Below are positions 49,745 through 57,912 of a stretch of DNA of 64,000 bases, piece after piece (position 1 is the stretch's first letter; every line of letters starts with the position of its first letter). The position numbers and the translations under genes are program-made. The stretch covers positions 248,001 to 312,000 of the forward strand of contig NZ_CP090063.1 of assembly GCF_021391495.1 (NCBI RefSeq). Direction: 5' to 3'. Below the pieces are notes generated by a model. The model was not told the origin of the DNA, did no database searches, and saw only the letters and a program-made list of their open reading frames with translations. This DNA is from Amycolatopsis acidiphila (lineage in GTDB: Bacteria > Actinomycetota > Actinomycetes > Mycobacteriales > Pseudonocardiaceae).

Positions 49745-52452
49745 CAGAACTCCGGACGGTCGAAGGGAATCATCACTTCCGGTGAGACGTGCGTGCTGCG
49801 GTCGAAGAACAGTGCCCGCCCCGGCCGCGGCGACCAGTGCACGACCTGTCCCGCCGCGAACTGGCTCAGCTCGCTGCCCTGCACGTCGAGCGCGGCCCAC
49901 GCGCCGATGTCGTCGGTGCCGCCGAAGCCCAGCGTGTCCTTCAGCCGCGCGGTGCTGCGCCACCAGCCGAGCGTGTGCACGTTCCTCGTCGGCCCCTGCT
50001 TGAGCACGGCCCGGAAATGGTCCAGCCCGCTCTTCAGCTCACCCGGTTTCTTCGCCTCGAGCAGCGGCAACACCGCGTCGACGCCGTAGAGCAGCAGTAT
50101 CCGCGCCCGATCCGACGGCTCCTCGACGAGCTTGAGCATGCGCGCCCCGAGCTCCTCCTCGTGCAGCATCTCGACCAGGTGCCCCTCGGCCTTCAGCGTC
50201 TGCACCAGGTGATCCACTGCCGGGGCGCAGCGGTCGACCAGGCAGCACACCAGGAACTCGACCTCGTGCGGCTGGTACTGCCGGGCGAGCGACTTCCCCC
50301 CGGCGTCCATGATGGACAGTGCTTCGGCGGCCGCGGTGCCCAGCACCGCCAGGTTCCGGCCCGGCGCGTTGAACAGGTCCGCCGCGCACGCCGTGTCCTC
50401 GACGTCGATCGACTGGCCCAGCAGCGCCCGCGGGCGGCCGCCGGGGGTGAGCGCGGCGAACGCCGGGATGTGCTCGAGGATCGGCGAGTGCGCGCCGTCG
50501 AACAGCCGCGGGCGCTGGTGCTCGTCGGCGTAGAGCTCCCACAGTTTCCGTTGCAGCGACGAGAAGATGTCCCGGCTGCTGGCGTCGGGCACATGCGCGA
50601 GCTGGTTGCCGTGCGCGACGCCCGAGTCGTGGTTGACGACCGCGTGCCACTTCGGTGCCGCCACCGCCGCGTTGTTCGTCTCGGCCAGCACCCGTCGCGC
50701 CTTCGGCATCGCGATCCGCAGCGTGCACTGCTCGAACACCGCGGGCTTGCCCCAGAACGCGTCGATCCCGGCGATGTCCTGGCTCGCCAGGATCAGGTGG
50801 ATGCCCTGGGCGCGGCCGCGGCGGGCGATGTCCTCCAGCAGCGCGGTCGCCTGGTTGGTCACCGTGTCGCGCCCGGCGAAGAGGTACTGGAACTCGTCGA
50901 TCACCGCGACGATCCGCGGCCAGTGTCCCGCCGGGTCCTGCCGACGCAGCTCGGCCAGGTCGGTGACCTCGTGTTCCTTCGCCGCAGCCGACCTGCGCCG
51001 CAGCTCGTCGGCGAGGAACCGCAGCAGGGCCAGCCCGAACTCGCGGTCGGTGTTGACGTTGACCCCGATGAGCCGGGCGTGCGGCAGCCAGCTCGCGTCG
51101 CGGCGGCCGGGTGCGAGGCCCGCGAAGGACACGCCCTCCTTGAAGTCCAGCAGGTACAGCGCCAGCTCGTCCGGCGGATACCGGGCGGCGAGGCTCCCGA
51201 GCAGCGCGTACAGGAAGTTCGTCTTGCCCGAGCCGCTGGGCCCGCCGATCAACGCGTGCGGGGTGCCGTCCCCGATGACCACCTCGACCGGGTCGCCCTC
51301 GAAGAACCCGACGGGCGCCCGCAGTTCCTTCGCGGAGCTCTCCTGACCCAGCTCGGCCGGCAGCAGGTCGTTGAACGAGCGCGGCCCGCCCTGTTTGGCG
51401 ATGAGCGCCTCGGCGAGCCTGCTCGCCGCGCCGCTGACCTCGCCGGCCGGGATCGGCGGGTCGAGGTCCACGAGGATGTCCGGCCCGGTCATGCTGGTCA
51501 CCGCGTGCTGCTCGTCGAGCAGCCGGATGTTCTCGACCCCGCCGCCGAACATCGTCGGCAGGTCGATCCCGATCAGCGAGATCCCGGCCGCGAGCGCACC
51601 GCCGGCGATGCGCTTGAGCTCACGCAGCTGCTCGCGGGTCCAGTCCTCGCCATTGCCGAAGAACACGACGATGCGCCACGGTTCGGTGCGCTGCCCGAGC
51701 GCTTCGCGCATGCTGCGCAAGGAGTGGTGCCCGGCCTGCATGGTCTGCGCGTGCGTGCGGCGGACGTACCCGGCGAGCTCCTCGAGCAGGTCGTCGAGGC
51801 GGGCGGGGTCGTAGACGGTCACCGCGCTGGTGCGGCTGAGCGGATACAGGTTGGGCAGGACGGCCGTGAGCTGGCCGACGTCCCACAGGTGCACCCGGAC
51901 GGCGCCGGGCTCCATGCTGCTGAGCACGCGCAGGAGCAGGGCTTCGACCAGGGCTTCGGCCGCCGCGCGCGTCTTCGGCGCGGTGGTGACGGCCAGGTGC
52001 GACTCGTCCAGCAGCGGCACCGCGACCGGGAACGGACCTGTGGAGTCCACTGTGGACGAGCCGATGCGCCACAGCGGCGGCACCTTCAGCGTGCCGGTCC
52101 CGACGCGGCCGAGCCAGTCGCTCGGCGGACGGCTCGCGGCGCCCGGTGCGGTGTCGGCGACCAGCTGGCGCAGGCGGCCGGGAACCGTGGCGGCCTCGGC
52201 GTAGAACGCGGCCTGCACGGCGTTCAGCTGCTCGCGAACGCTCGCCAGCGCGGGGTGGCGGAGGTCCTCGGGATCCGCCTTGCCGATGCCGGCGTGGACG
52301 ATCCGCTGCTCCAGCCGCAACCGGTCCAGCTCGGCCTCGGCCGCGGCCCGGGCGGACTGGGCCGCGCCGAGCACGAGGCCGAGCTGCTGGCGCATGTTGC
52401 CGAGCGCGGTCAGGACCCGGCCGCGCTGGTCACTGGACTTCGCGAACTTCAT
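49744..52452 (-). CDS. FtsK/SpoIIIE-like ATPase
   Basis: A 902-residue protein. The first 100 residues are coiled-coil-like and there is no membrane segment. A HerA/FtsK-type core has Walker A GGPSGSGKTNFLYAL near residue 405 and Walker B IVAVIDEFQYLFAG near 518, followed by RRGRAQGIHLILASQDIAG, the sensor segment typical of FtsK/EccC. Upstream lies a region with FFGNGEDWTREQLRELKRIA that looks like a degenerate ATPase repeat. A C-terminal second alpha/beta domain includes ARILLLYGVDAVLPLLEAKK. It lacks the membrane anchor and three full ATPase domains of EccC and the gamma domain of chromosomal FtsK. It is coupled on both sides to small helical proteins, so pumping of a partner protein or nucleic acid is inferred. 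Confidence 0.75.
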   Translation of the reverse strand: MKFAKSSDQRGRVLTALGNMRQQLGLVLGAAQSARAAAEAELDRLRLEQRIVHAGIGKADPEDLRHPALASVREQLNAVQAAFYAEAATVPGRLRQLVADTAPGAASRPPSDWLGRVGTGTLKVPPLWRIGSSTVDSTGPFPVAVPLLDESHLAVTTAPKTRAAAEALVEALLLRVLSSMEPGAVRVHLWDVGQLTAVLPNLYPLSRTSAVTVYDPARLDDLLEELAGYVRRTHAQTMQAGHHSLRSMREALGQRTEPWRIVVFFGNGEDWTREQLRELKRIAGGALAAGISLIGIDLPTMFGGGVENIRLLDEQHAVTSMTGPDILVDLDPPIPAGEVSGAASRLAEALIAKQGGPRSFNDLLPAELGQESSAKELRAPVGFFEGDPVEVVIGDGTPHALIGGPSGSGKTNFLYALLGSLAARYPPDELALYLLDFKEGVSFAGLAPGRRDASWLPHARLIGVNVNTDREFGLALLRFLADELRRRSAAAKEHEVTDLAELRRQDPAGHWPRIVAVIDEFQYLFAGRDTVTNQATALLEDIARRGRAQGIHLILASQDIAGIDAFWGKPAVFEQCTLRIAMPKARRVLAETNNAAVAAPKWHAVVNHDSGVAHGNQLAHVPDASSRDIFSSLQRKLWELYADEHQRPRLFDGAHSPILEHIPAFAALTPGGRPRALLGQSIDVEDTACAADLFNAPGRNLAVLGTAAAEALSIMDAGGKSLARQYQPHEVEFLVCCLVDRCAPAVDHLVQTLKAEGHLVEMLHEEELGARMLKLVEEPSDRARILLLYGVDAVLPLLEAKKPGELKSGLDHFRAVLKQGPTRNVHTLGWWRSTARLKDTLGFGGTDDIGAWAALDVQGSELSQFAAGQVVHWSPRPGRALFFDRSTHVSPEVMIPFDRPEF

Positions 52453-52700
52453 TACAGGCTTGCCTGGTAGCCGCTCACCAGTTCGTCGGCCGCCGCGAGC
52501 CGCCCGGCGTCCTGGCGCAGCCGGTCCTCGGCGAGGGCGAGTTGGGGCGGTAGCCACGGCTCCGCCTGTTCGAAGGCCGTGACGATCGTTTCGCGTGCCT
52601 CATCCAGCAGCTCCACCGCACGGTTGGTGTGACCGGTTGCTTCAGCCAGTTTCGCACGGAAAGCGCCGAGCTGCGCGTGGAGCTCGCCCAGGGAGTACAT
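52452..52700 (-). CDS. Small helical (WXG-like) protein
   Basis: An 82-residue helical protein. LGELHAQLGAFRAKLAEATG and HTNRAVELLDEARETIVTAF form a first helix pair, and LAEDRLRQDAGRLAAADELV the last. The pattern of a central Pro-containing turn (EPWLPPQLA) between long helices resembles WXG100-like dimers, though the exact W-x-G is missing. The stop TAA overlaps the ATG of the FtsK-like gene (TAATG). The start follows the previous gene with no gap. Confidence 0.6.
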   Translation of the reverse strand: MYSLGELHAQLGAFRAKLAEATGHTNRAVELLDEARETIVTAFEQAEPWLPPQLALAEDRLRQDAGRLAAADELVSGYQASL

Positions 52701-52961
52701 CTACAGCCGGGCGGAGTAGGACTCGGCCGACGACACGGCGGCCTGGATGGTGCTCTGCTGGCCGGTGATGCCCTGGACGGCTTCGGCGAGCAGACCGTGG
52801 GCCTGGGTCACCTCCGGCTGGGTGCTGCCGGACGTGACCTGGCCGAGGATCTGCTGGGCCTCCTCGAGTGCCTGGGCGGCCTGTTGCAGGGCGGCGACGC
52901 TGGCGTTGCACTTCTCGTTCGCCATCGCGATCCCAGCACGGATCTCTTCCACTCCGGCCAT
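52701..52961 (-). CDS. Small helical protein, first gene of FtsK-like operon
   Basis: An 86-residue protein with two helices. MAGVEEIRAGIAMANEKCNA and SVAALQQAAQALEEAQQILG come first, then a Thr/Ser/Gln-rich turn and LLAEAVQGITGQQSTIQAAV. It is of the size and shape of WXG100-type or EspC-like proteins but has no signal motif I can identify. ATG 52961 is chosen over longer frames that enter the promoter. It is the head of a four-gene overlapping operon. Confidence 0.6.
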   Translation of the reverse strand: MAGVEEIRAGIAMANEKCNASVAALQQAAQALEEAQQILGQVTSGSTQPEVTQAHGLLAEAVQGITGQQSTIQAAVSSAESYSARL

Positions 52962-53130
52962 CGGCGCGGGTTCTCCTCGGTCTGTCGAGCTTGCGTGGTC
53001 GCCGTTGGTGACGACCCTCGTAAAACTATCGGTAGGTGCCGAGGCTGATCGCACTAGGCCGATCAGGTGACAGGTTGCGAATTAGCCCGCTGTTCGGGTG
53101 AAGAACTACCGGGGCCGCCGACCCGCCAAC

Positions 53131-53170
53131 GACAGAACGCCGGGCGCGTCGAGCCACCCGGCGTTCTGTC
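53131..53170 (-). terminator. Hairpin terminator of tRNA-Ser(GGA)
   Basis: Perfect 14-bp arms (GACAGAACGCCGGG at 53131-53144 and its complement at 53157-53170) with a 12-nt loop, lying 11 bp past the 3' end of the minus-strand tRNA. It also separates the tRNA from the FtsK-like operon downstream. Confidence 0.75.
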
Positions 53171-53180
53171 TGCAAGAGAG

Positions 53181-53267
53181 CGGAGGATACGGGATTCGAA
53201 CCCGTGAGGGCTGTTACACCCAACACGATTTCCAATCGTGCGCCTTAGGCCGCTCGGCCAATCCTCC
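53181..53267 (-). tRNA. tRNA-Ser (anticodon GGA)
   Basis: An 87-nt class II tRNA on the minus strand. The acceptor stem is GGAGGAT / ATCCTCC with discriminator G. The anticodon stem-loop CACGA-TTGGAAA-TCGTG gives GGA, with a long variable arm and GGTTCGAATCC T loop. CCA is not encoded, unlike in the tRNA-Ser at 40126. It reads UCC/UCU. Confidence 0.95.
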
Positions 53268-53288
53268 GCCGAAGAGCCTACACGGGCC

Positions 53289-54407
53289 TCAGGCGCGGTC
53301 GAGACGGGGGAAGGTCACCTCGCGCAGGATGAGCAGCACGGCCGCGGCCAGCGGAATCGCGACCAGCGCGCCGACGACCCCGAGCAGCACCCCGCCGAGC
53401 AGGACCGCCAGCACGGTGACCAACGCGGGCACCCGCACGACCCGTCCGATGATCTTGGGCACCAGCACGTAGTCCTCGAGCACGCGGTAGACGACGGCGA
53501 ACCCGGCGGTCGCGAGGCAGGCGGGGACGGACACGGTCAGCGCCATCAGGCACAGGACGAGGCTGCCGACCGTCGAGCCGATGACGGGGACGAGGTCGAG
53601 CACGCCGAACAGCAGCGCGAGCAGCACCGGGTAGGGCACGTCGAAGACCAGCAGCCAGACGAACGCGGTGGCCGAGGCGATCGCGGAGACGGCGATGTTG
53701 CCCAGCACGTACCAGCCGACCTTCGCGATGATCTCGTCGCCGATCAGGATGACGCGCGGCCGCCTGCTGTGCGGCACGAACCGGTACACCGCGGCGCGGA
53801 TCTTGGGGAAGTTCGCGAGGAAGTAGACCGTGAGCACGAAGACGACGACGACATCGGTGAGGGTGCCGAGCAGCGCCTTGCCGCCGCCGACGAGCCCGGT
53901 GAGCAGGTCGGGGTTCTTCAGCGCGGCCGTGGCGCGTTGCTGCAGCTGGAAGCGGTCGTCGAGGCGGCCGAGGGTCGAGCTGTGGTCGCCGAGCTGACGC
54001 AGGTATTCGGGCGCCTTGTCGACGAACCGCGTGGTCTGCTCGATCAGCGGCGGGATGAGCGCGGCGAGCAGGCCGGCCACCGCGGCGAGCGACGCGACCA
54101 TCACGAGCGCGACGGCGACCGCTCGGGGAAAGCAATGGTCCGCGAGCCACCCGACGACCGGCTCCAGCCCGACGGCGATGAACAGCGCGACCCCGATGAG
54201 CACGAGCGTCCCACCGGTGAGGAACAGCAGCCACACCCCGCCTGCCGTGACAGCCATCCCCGCGGCGATCGCCATGCCCACGAAGAACGGCGACCGCCGA
54301 TCGAACGGCACCCCCAGCGGGCCGAGCGGCTGCTCGCGATCGCGGAGCTGCCCGGCCTTGGTGTCCGCGTCCTCGACGGGATCCCTGAGCTGCCTGAACG
54401 CCCCCAT
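53289..54407 (-). CDS. AI-2E/PerM-family membrane transporter
   Basis: A 372-residue protein with about eight membrane segments. MAIAAGMAVTAGGVWLLFLT starts the first. A central soluble stretch (about 110-160, IEQTTRFVDKAPEYLRQLGD) and the conserved FGVLDLVPVIGSTVGSLVLC and PALVTVLAVLLGGVLLGVVG are AI-2E transporter family marks. Members export small molecules or act as Na+/H+ antiporters; the AI-2 role is not general. It stands alone between tRNA-Ser and the HAD-MBL gene. The longer frame upstream crosses the neighbouring gene and was rejected. Confidence 0.8.
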   Translation of the reverse strand: MGAFRQLRDPVEDADTKAGQLRDREQPLGPLGVPFDRRSPFFVGMAIAAGMAVTAGGVWLLFLTGGTLVLIGVALFIAVGLEPVVGWLADHCFPRAVAVALVMVASLAAVAGLLAALIPPLIEQTTRFVDKAPEYLRQLGDHSSTLGRLDDRFQLQQRATAALKNPDLLTGLVGGGKALLGTLTDVVVVFVLTVYFLANFPKIRAAVYRFVPHSRRPRVILIGDEIIAKVGWYVLGNIAVSAIASATAFVWLLVFDVPYPVLLALLFGVLDLVPVIGSTVGSLVLCLMALTVSVPACLATAGFAVVYRVLEDYVLVPKIIGRVVRVPALVTVLAVLLGGVLLGVVGALVAIPLAAAVLLILREVTFPRLDRA

Positions 54408-54472
54408 GGAACACGGGTTCCCGCTGGCCACCCCGAGAAACTGAGCGACCCTCACCCGAGCGGGTGCTGTCC

Positions 54473-55864
54473 TCAGGTGCTCAGTGACAATGTGGTGCCG
54501 GTGGTCGCCACCGCCAGCGAGTTGTCGTAGAAGCGGCGTGCTTGCTCGATCGTGGCGAGGCTGTTCGCGGGATTCGTCATGTGCGCCAGCAGCAGCGTTT
54601 CGGCGCCGGCCCGTTCCGCGAGCCGGCCGGCCTGCCCGGCGCTGAGATGACCCTGCTCGTCCCGCGCCGGGGGCTTGTCCGGGTAAGTCGCTTCGCAGAC
54701 GAAGACCGTCGAGTCGGTCGCCGCGGCGACCACCGCGTCGGTGGGACCGGTGTCGGAGGAGAAGGCGACCGCCGCGTCGGGCAGCTGGAACCGCAGTGCC
54801 GCCGAGGGAACGGCATGCCGAGCCGGATACGAGAACACCGGGACCCCCGGCAGCAGGGCGATTCCGGTCGTGCCGTCCATGGGAAGCGCTTTCGCCTCGA
54901 AGGCGTGCGCGATCGGACTGGTCAGGCTTTCGATCGAGGGAACGCGGTACAACCGGTCGAGCTCGTCGAACAGGTCGAGCGTGTGTGCCGGTGCCAGCAG
55001 CGTCGGCCGGCTGTACTGAGGAGTGGGATACTGTGCGGCGTAAGCAAAAGCTGTCACGTCGAGGCTGTGGTCGGCGTGCGCGTGGGTGATGACGACGGCG
55101 CGGATGTCCGGCAGCTGCCCGGCGCGGTCGAGCGCGCTGACGACGCCGGGACCACAGTCGATCAGCACTAGCCCGGACGGGGCGTGCAGCAGGTATCCGG
55201 AGCTGCGCCCGGCGGTTGAGAAGAGCACCGACAGCTGCGGCGCGTGCCGCTTGACGTAGTCGGGCGCGGCGAGAAGCGTTGCCAGCGCGTCGAAATCGTC
55301 GATCGTCGCGGCAGGACCGGCGCAGAGCAGCGCCGATGCGGGACGGTACCCGGCGGTGTAGGCGATGGCCGTCGCGCATGCCCGCGTGGCCGCGGCGATG
55401 TCGTACTCCGTATCGCCCACGTAGGTCACCGGCCCGGTCTCGGCCAGCTCGCGAAGTGTCACGGACTTGTCCGCGACGTCGCTGTGGATCGTGTCGATCA
55501 AGCTGGTCCAGCCGAGGTACTGCAGGTCACGATCGAGGGATCGGGCGCCCGCGGCGGTGACGACAGCCGTGCGCCAGCCCGCCGAGCGCGCTTGCCGCAG
55601 CAGTTGCGCGGCGCCCGGCGAAGGGACTGGGGCGGACCGGGCCATTTCGGCGTTCCGCAGCTCGATCGTTTCGTCGATCAGTTCGGGCGGCACGGCCATG
55701 TCCGTGAAGAAGTCGGCCAGTGGCAGGCGGAACGCGGCGCGGAAGGACGCGATGTCGAGGCCGGCGTGCCCGTGTTTCGCGAGGACGGCCGCCGTCGCTC
55801 CGGCGGCACGATGGACGTCTGCGACGAGAGTGCCGTGCCAGTCGAACGCGAGTACGGGCTTCAC
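54473..55864 (-). CDS. HAD phosphatase fused to metallo-beta-lactamase-fold hydrolase
   Basis: A 463-residue two-enzyme fusion. Residues 1 to about 210 are a HAD hydrolase: nucleophile motif LAFDWHGTLV (Asp8, acid/base position His10), WRTAVVTAAGARSLD for motif II, and VTYVGDTEYDIAAA for the metal-binding motif IV. Residues about 215-463 are an MBL-fold hydrolase of the RNase Z-like type, with AVVITHAHADHSLDVTAF as the HxHxDH core, FSSDTGPTDAV and LLLAHMTNP. The second HAD residue after the nucleophile is His rather than Asp, which is unusual. It is coupled to the EEP hydrolase (ATGA overlap). The two domains may process successive steps of one phosphoester; the substrate is unknown. Confidence 0.8.
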   Translation of the reverse strand: MKPVLAFDWHGTLVADVHRAAGATAAVLAKHGHAGLDIASFRAAFRLPLADFFTDMAVPPELIDETIELRNAEMARSAPVPSPGAAQLLRQARSAGWRTAVVTAAGARSLDRDLQYLGWTSLIDTIHSDVADKSVTLRELAETGPVTYVGDTEYDIAAATRACATAIAYTAGYRPASALLCAGPAATIDDFDALATLLAAPDYVKRHAPQLSVLFSTAGRSSGYLLHAPSGLVLIDCGPGVVSALDRAGQLPDIRAVVITHAHADHSLDVTAFAYAAQYPTPQYSRPTLLAPAHTLDLFDELDRLYRVPSIESLTSPIAHAFEAKALPMDGTTGIALLPGVPVFSYPARHAVPSAALRFQLPDAAVAFSSDTGPTDAVVAAATDSTVFVCEATYPDKPPARDEQGHLSAGQAGRLAERAGAETLLLAHMTNPANSLATIEQARRFYDNSLAVATTGTTLSLST

Positions 55865-56679
55865 CGCAGGACCGCCACCTCTATCTCGGCGAGGACGCCG
55901 TAGTGGTCGCTCACGGGCGGAGCGGTCAGCACGACTTGGCTGCGCAGGATCTTCGCGCTCACGTCCGGGTGGTGGTGACGGGAGCCGACGAGGACGTAGT
56001 CGATGCGCCGCGCGTGCGGAAGCTGCCCGACGGCCTCCTCGACGACGGGTAGCGCGAGTGGGTTCTCACTGGTCCACGTGTAGCCGGGGCCGCCGTCACC
56101 GGCCACGGTCCAGCTGTCGTGGTAGTGCACGCTGGTGCCCTCGCTCACCGCCCGGCCTGCGAGGTAGCGCATGCTGTCGGCGTCCGGGGTGGCGTCGAAG
56201 TCACCGGCGATGATCGTCGGCACCGCCCGGCGCAGTTTCGCGTCGAGCTCCGCGATGGCCTTCACCTGGGCGAGCCGGGCGGCCTCGGCGTCCAACCGCC
56301 AGGTGGGTTTCGCCGCCACGAACACCAGGTCCTGGCCGTTCGGCAGGCGAATGGTCGCGGCGATCGCGCATTCGGCGCCGAGGGCCCGTGGTAGGGCGAT
56401 GGCCTCGACTTCCGTTGGTTTCCAACGGGAAGCCAGCGCGGTGCCGGCACGCGCTGCGGCCGGATGCGCGTCGAGCACCTCGAGTTGATGGATGCCGTGC
56501 AGCCCCGTGCCGTCGAGCAGGCCGGCCAGCTGGTCGCGTTCGGAGGTGCGCGCGACCTCCTGCAGGGACAACAGGTCCGGCCGCAGATCGTGGATCGCGT
56601 CCCGCAGGAGGGATTGGCGACCCGGCTCACCTTCGAGGTTCCAGAGGTTGAGAGTCAGGACTCGTAGCGTCAGGCTCAC
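55861..56679 (-). CDS. Endonuclease/exonuclease/phosphatase-family hydrolase
   Basis: A 272-residue EEP-fold protein. LRVLTLNLWNLEGEPGRQSL and DLLSLQEVARTSE give the metal Asn and Glu, PTIIAGDFDATPDADSM is the catalytic GDF-N-like motif, and RRIDYVLVGSRHHHP and VSDHYGVLAEIEV finish the active site. There is no signal peptide. Start is GTG. It may act on a phosphodiester such as a nucleic acid, inositol phosphate or lipid. Its end overlaps the HAD-MBL gene by 4 bp, so the two proteins should work together on phosphoester chemistry. Confidence 0.82.
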   Translation of the reverse strand: MSLTLRVLTLNLWNLEGEPGRQSLLRDAIHDLRPDLLSLQEVARTSERDQLAGLLDGTGLHGIHQLEVLDAHPAAARAGTALASRWKPTEVEAIALPRALGAECAIAATIRLPNGQDLVFVAAKPTWRLDAEAARLAQVKAIAELDAKLRRAVPTIIAGDFDATPDADSMRYLAGRAVSEGTSVHYHDSWTVAGDGGPGYTWTSENPLALPVVEEAVGQLPHARRIDYVLVGSRHHHPDVSAKILRSQVVLTAPPVSDHYGVLAEIEVAVLR

Positions 56680-56763
56680 GGTGGCGCCAACTCCTCGCAG
56701 GTCTGTCGTCTCACCGGCCTGTCGAGGCTAGCATTTTTCGTAACTACGATTCCATCTAGTGAA

Positions 56764-57030
56764 TTAAGCGGCTTCCAGTGGCTCGACCGTCAGCGCGCTA
56801 TGCCCGGCCGGGGTGAGCCGGACGGGGACCCGTTGCCCGATGGCGCCGGGGCGCGCGGGGCAGATCAGGTTCGCGTGCGCGAGGAACCGGGCCGTGACCT
56901 GGTCGCAACAGGCGAGCCCGTCGATGAACAGGTCCGGCTCGCAGCTGCAGGTCATCTCGGCGCGACCATTCGCGGCCGCTCGGAGCATCGCCAGGGCCCG
57001 CTGTGGCAGGTCCGAAGGAACTGGGCTCAT
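56764..57030 (-). CDS. Small cysteine-rich protein, function unknown
   Basis: An 88-residue protein with a central CSCEPDLFIDGLACCDQ segment and one more Cys in NLICPARPG. Four or five cysteines within 30 residues suggest a metal site. The tail VPVRLTPAGHSALTVEPLEA is weakly like a winged-helix C-terminus. ATG 57030 has GGAGGTGG upstream. No family is recognised. It stands alone, with 84 bp to the EEP hydrolase gene upstream on the other side of a putative promoter. Confidence 0.5.
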   Translation of the reverse strand: MSPVPSDLPQRALAMLRAAANGRAEMTCSCEPDLFIDGLACCDQVTARFLAHANLICPARPGAIGQRVPVRLTPAGHSALTVEPLEAA

Positions 57031-57166
57031 CGCCGACCACCTCCGTTACTCGCAGTGGCCAGAACGAGCGTTGGTCGGGTCACTGACGCGTCGACTTGTG
57101 TTTCATTTGCCGGTACGCCGAGTTCATATATCGAAAAGATTAGGTCTCACCGGATCGTGGTGTCAA

Positions 57167-57901
57167 TCAGGCCGACCGCTGAGCCGGTATGTCTTCGACG
57201 TTATCCCGCGGCCGGAACAGCGCACAGATCTCGCTGATGACCTGGTGATGCACCGCGAGCGCGAGATGTCCGGCGCCCGGCACGACGACGTTGCGCACGT
57301 CCAGTTCCGGATGGTCGATCAGGCCGTTGCGGCTGGGCAGGACCACCTGGTCGGTGTCGCCGGCGTAGGCGACGAACCTGGTCGTGCAGCCGGGCGCGGG
57401 CCCGGCCAGTTCGGTGAGCAGGTCGCTGCCCGGTCGCAGCTGCCGGACCAACGGCAACGGCGAGGGCAGCCGGGCCGCGATCGTGCCGCCGTGTGGCGTC
57501 CCGATCGTCACCGCCGTCTCGACGCGCGTATGCCCGCCGAGTCGCTGTACGTAGTAACGAGCGATCAGACCACCGAGGCTGTGCCCCACCAGGTCGACCT
57601 GCTGCTCGCCGCTGATCACGCACAGTTGCTCGATCTGGTCCGCGAGCCGGGCGGCCGCCGTCTGCACCTTGCCCACGAGGGGGCTGTAGCTGAACGACAC
57701 GACCGGCCCGGCTCCGCAGGCTTCCAGGGCGATTTTGAGCTCGGTGAAGACGGAGGTGTTGTCCGCGAGGCCGGGGAGCACCACCAGCGGGCGCCGCGCC
57801 TGCTGTGTCATCGCCCAGTGATGGCCGATGCCCGAGGGGTAGCGCATCAGGTGGTTCACCATGCTCGCGAGTTCCACGGCCATGTTGCGCAGCATCTCCA
57901 C
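57167..57901 (-). CDS. Alpha/beta-hydrolase, lipase-like
   Basis: A 244-residue protein. VVLPGLADNTSVFTELKIAL holds the oxyanion strand, VDLVGHSLGGLIARYYVQRL the nucleophile elbow (GHSLGG), and TIGTPHGGTIAARL is typical of the bacterial lipase/EstA-like and triacylglycerol lipase group. The catalytic His is in VPGAGHLALAVH, with the Asp in AYAGDTDQVV. No signal peptide is clear. GTG 57901 is used; ATG 57895 is equally possible. It is 11 bp downstream of the XRE-type regulator gene on the same strand, and probably cotranscribed. Confidence 0.8.
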   Translation of the reverse strand: MEMLRNMAVELASMVNHLMRYPSGIGHHWAMTQQARRPLVVLPGLADNTSVFTELKIALEACGAGPVVSFSYSPLVGKVQTAAARLADQIEQLCVISGEQQVDLVGHSLGGLIARYYVQRLGGHTRVETAVTIGTPHGGTIAARLPSPLPLVRQLRPGSDLLTELAGPAPGCTTRFVAYAGDTDQVVLPSRNGLIDHPELDVRNVVVPGAGHLALAVHHQVISEICALFRPRDNVEDIPAQRSA

Positions 57902-57912
57902 TTCACCTCAGG

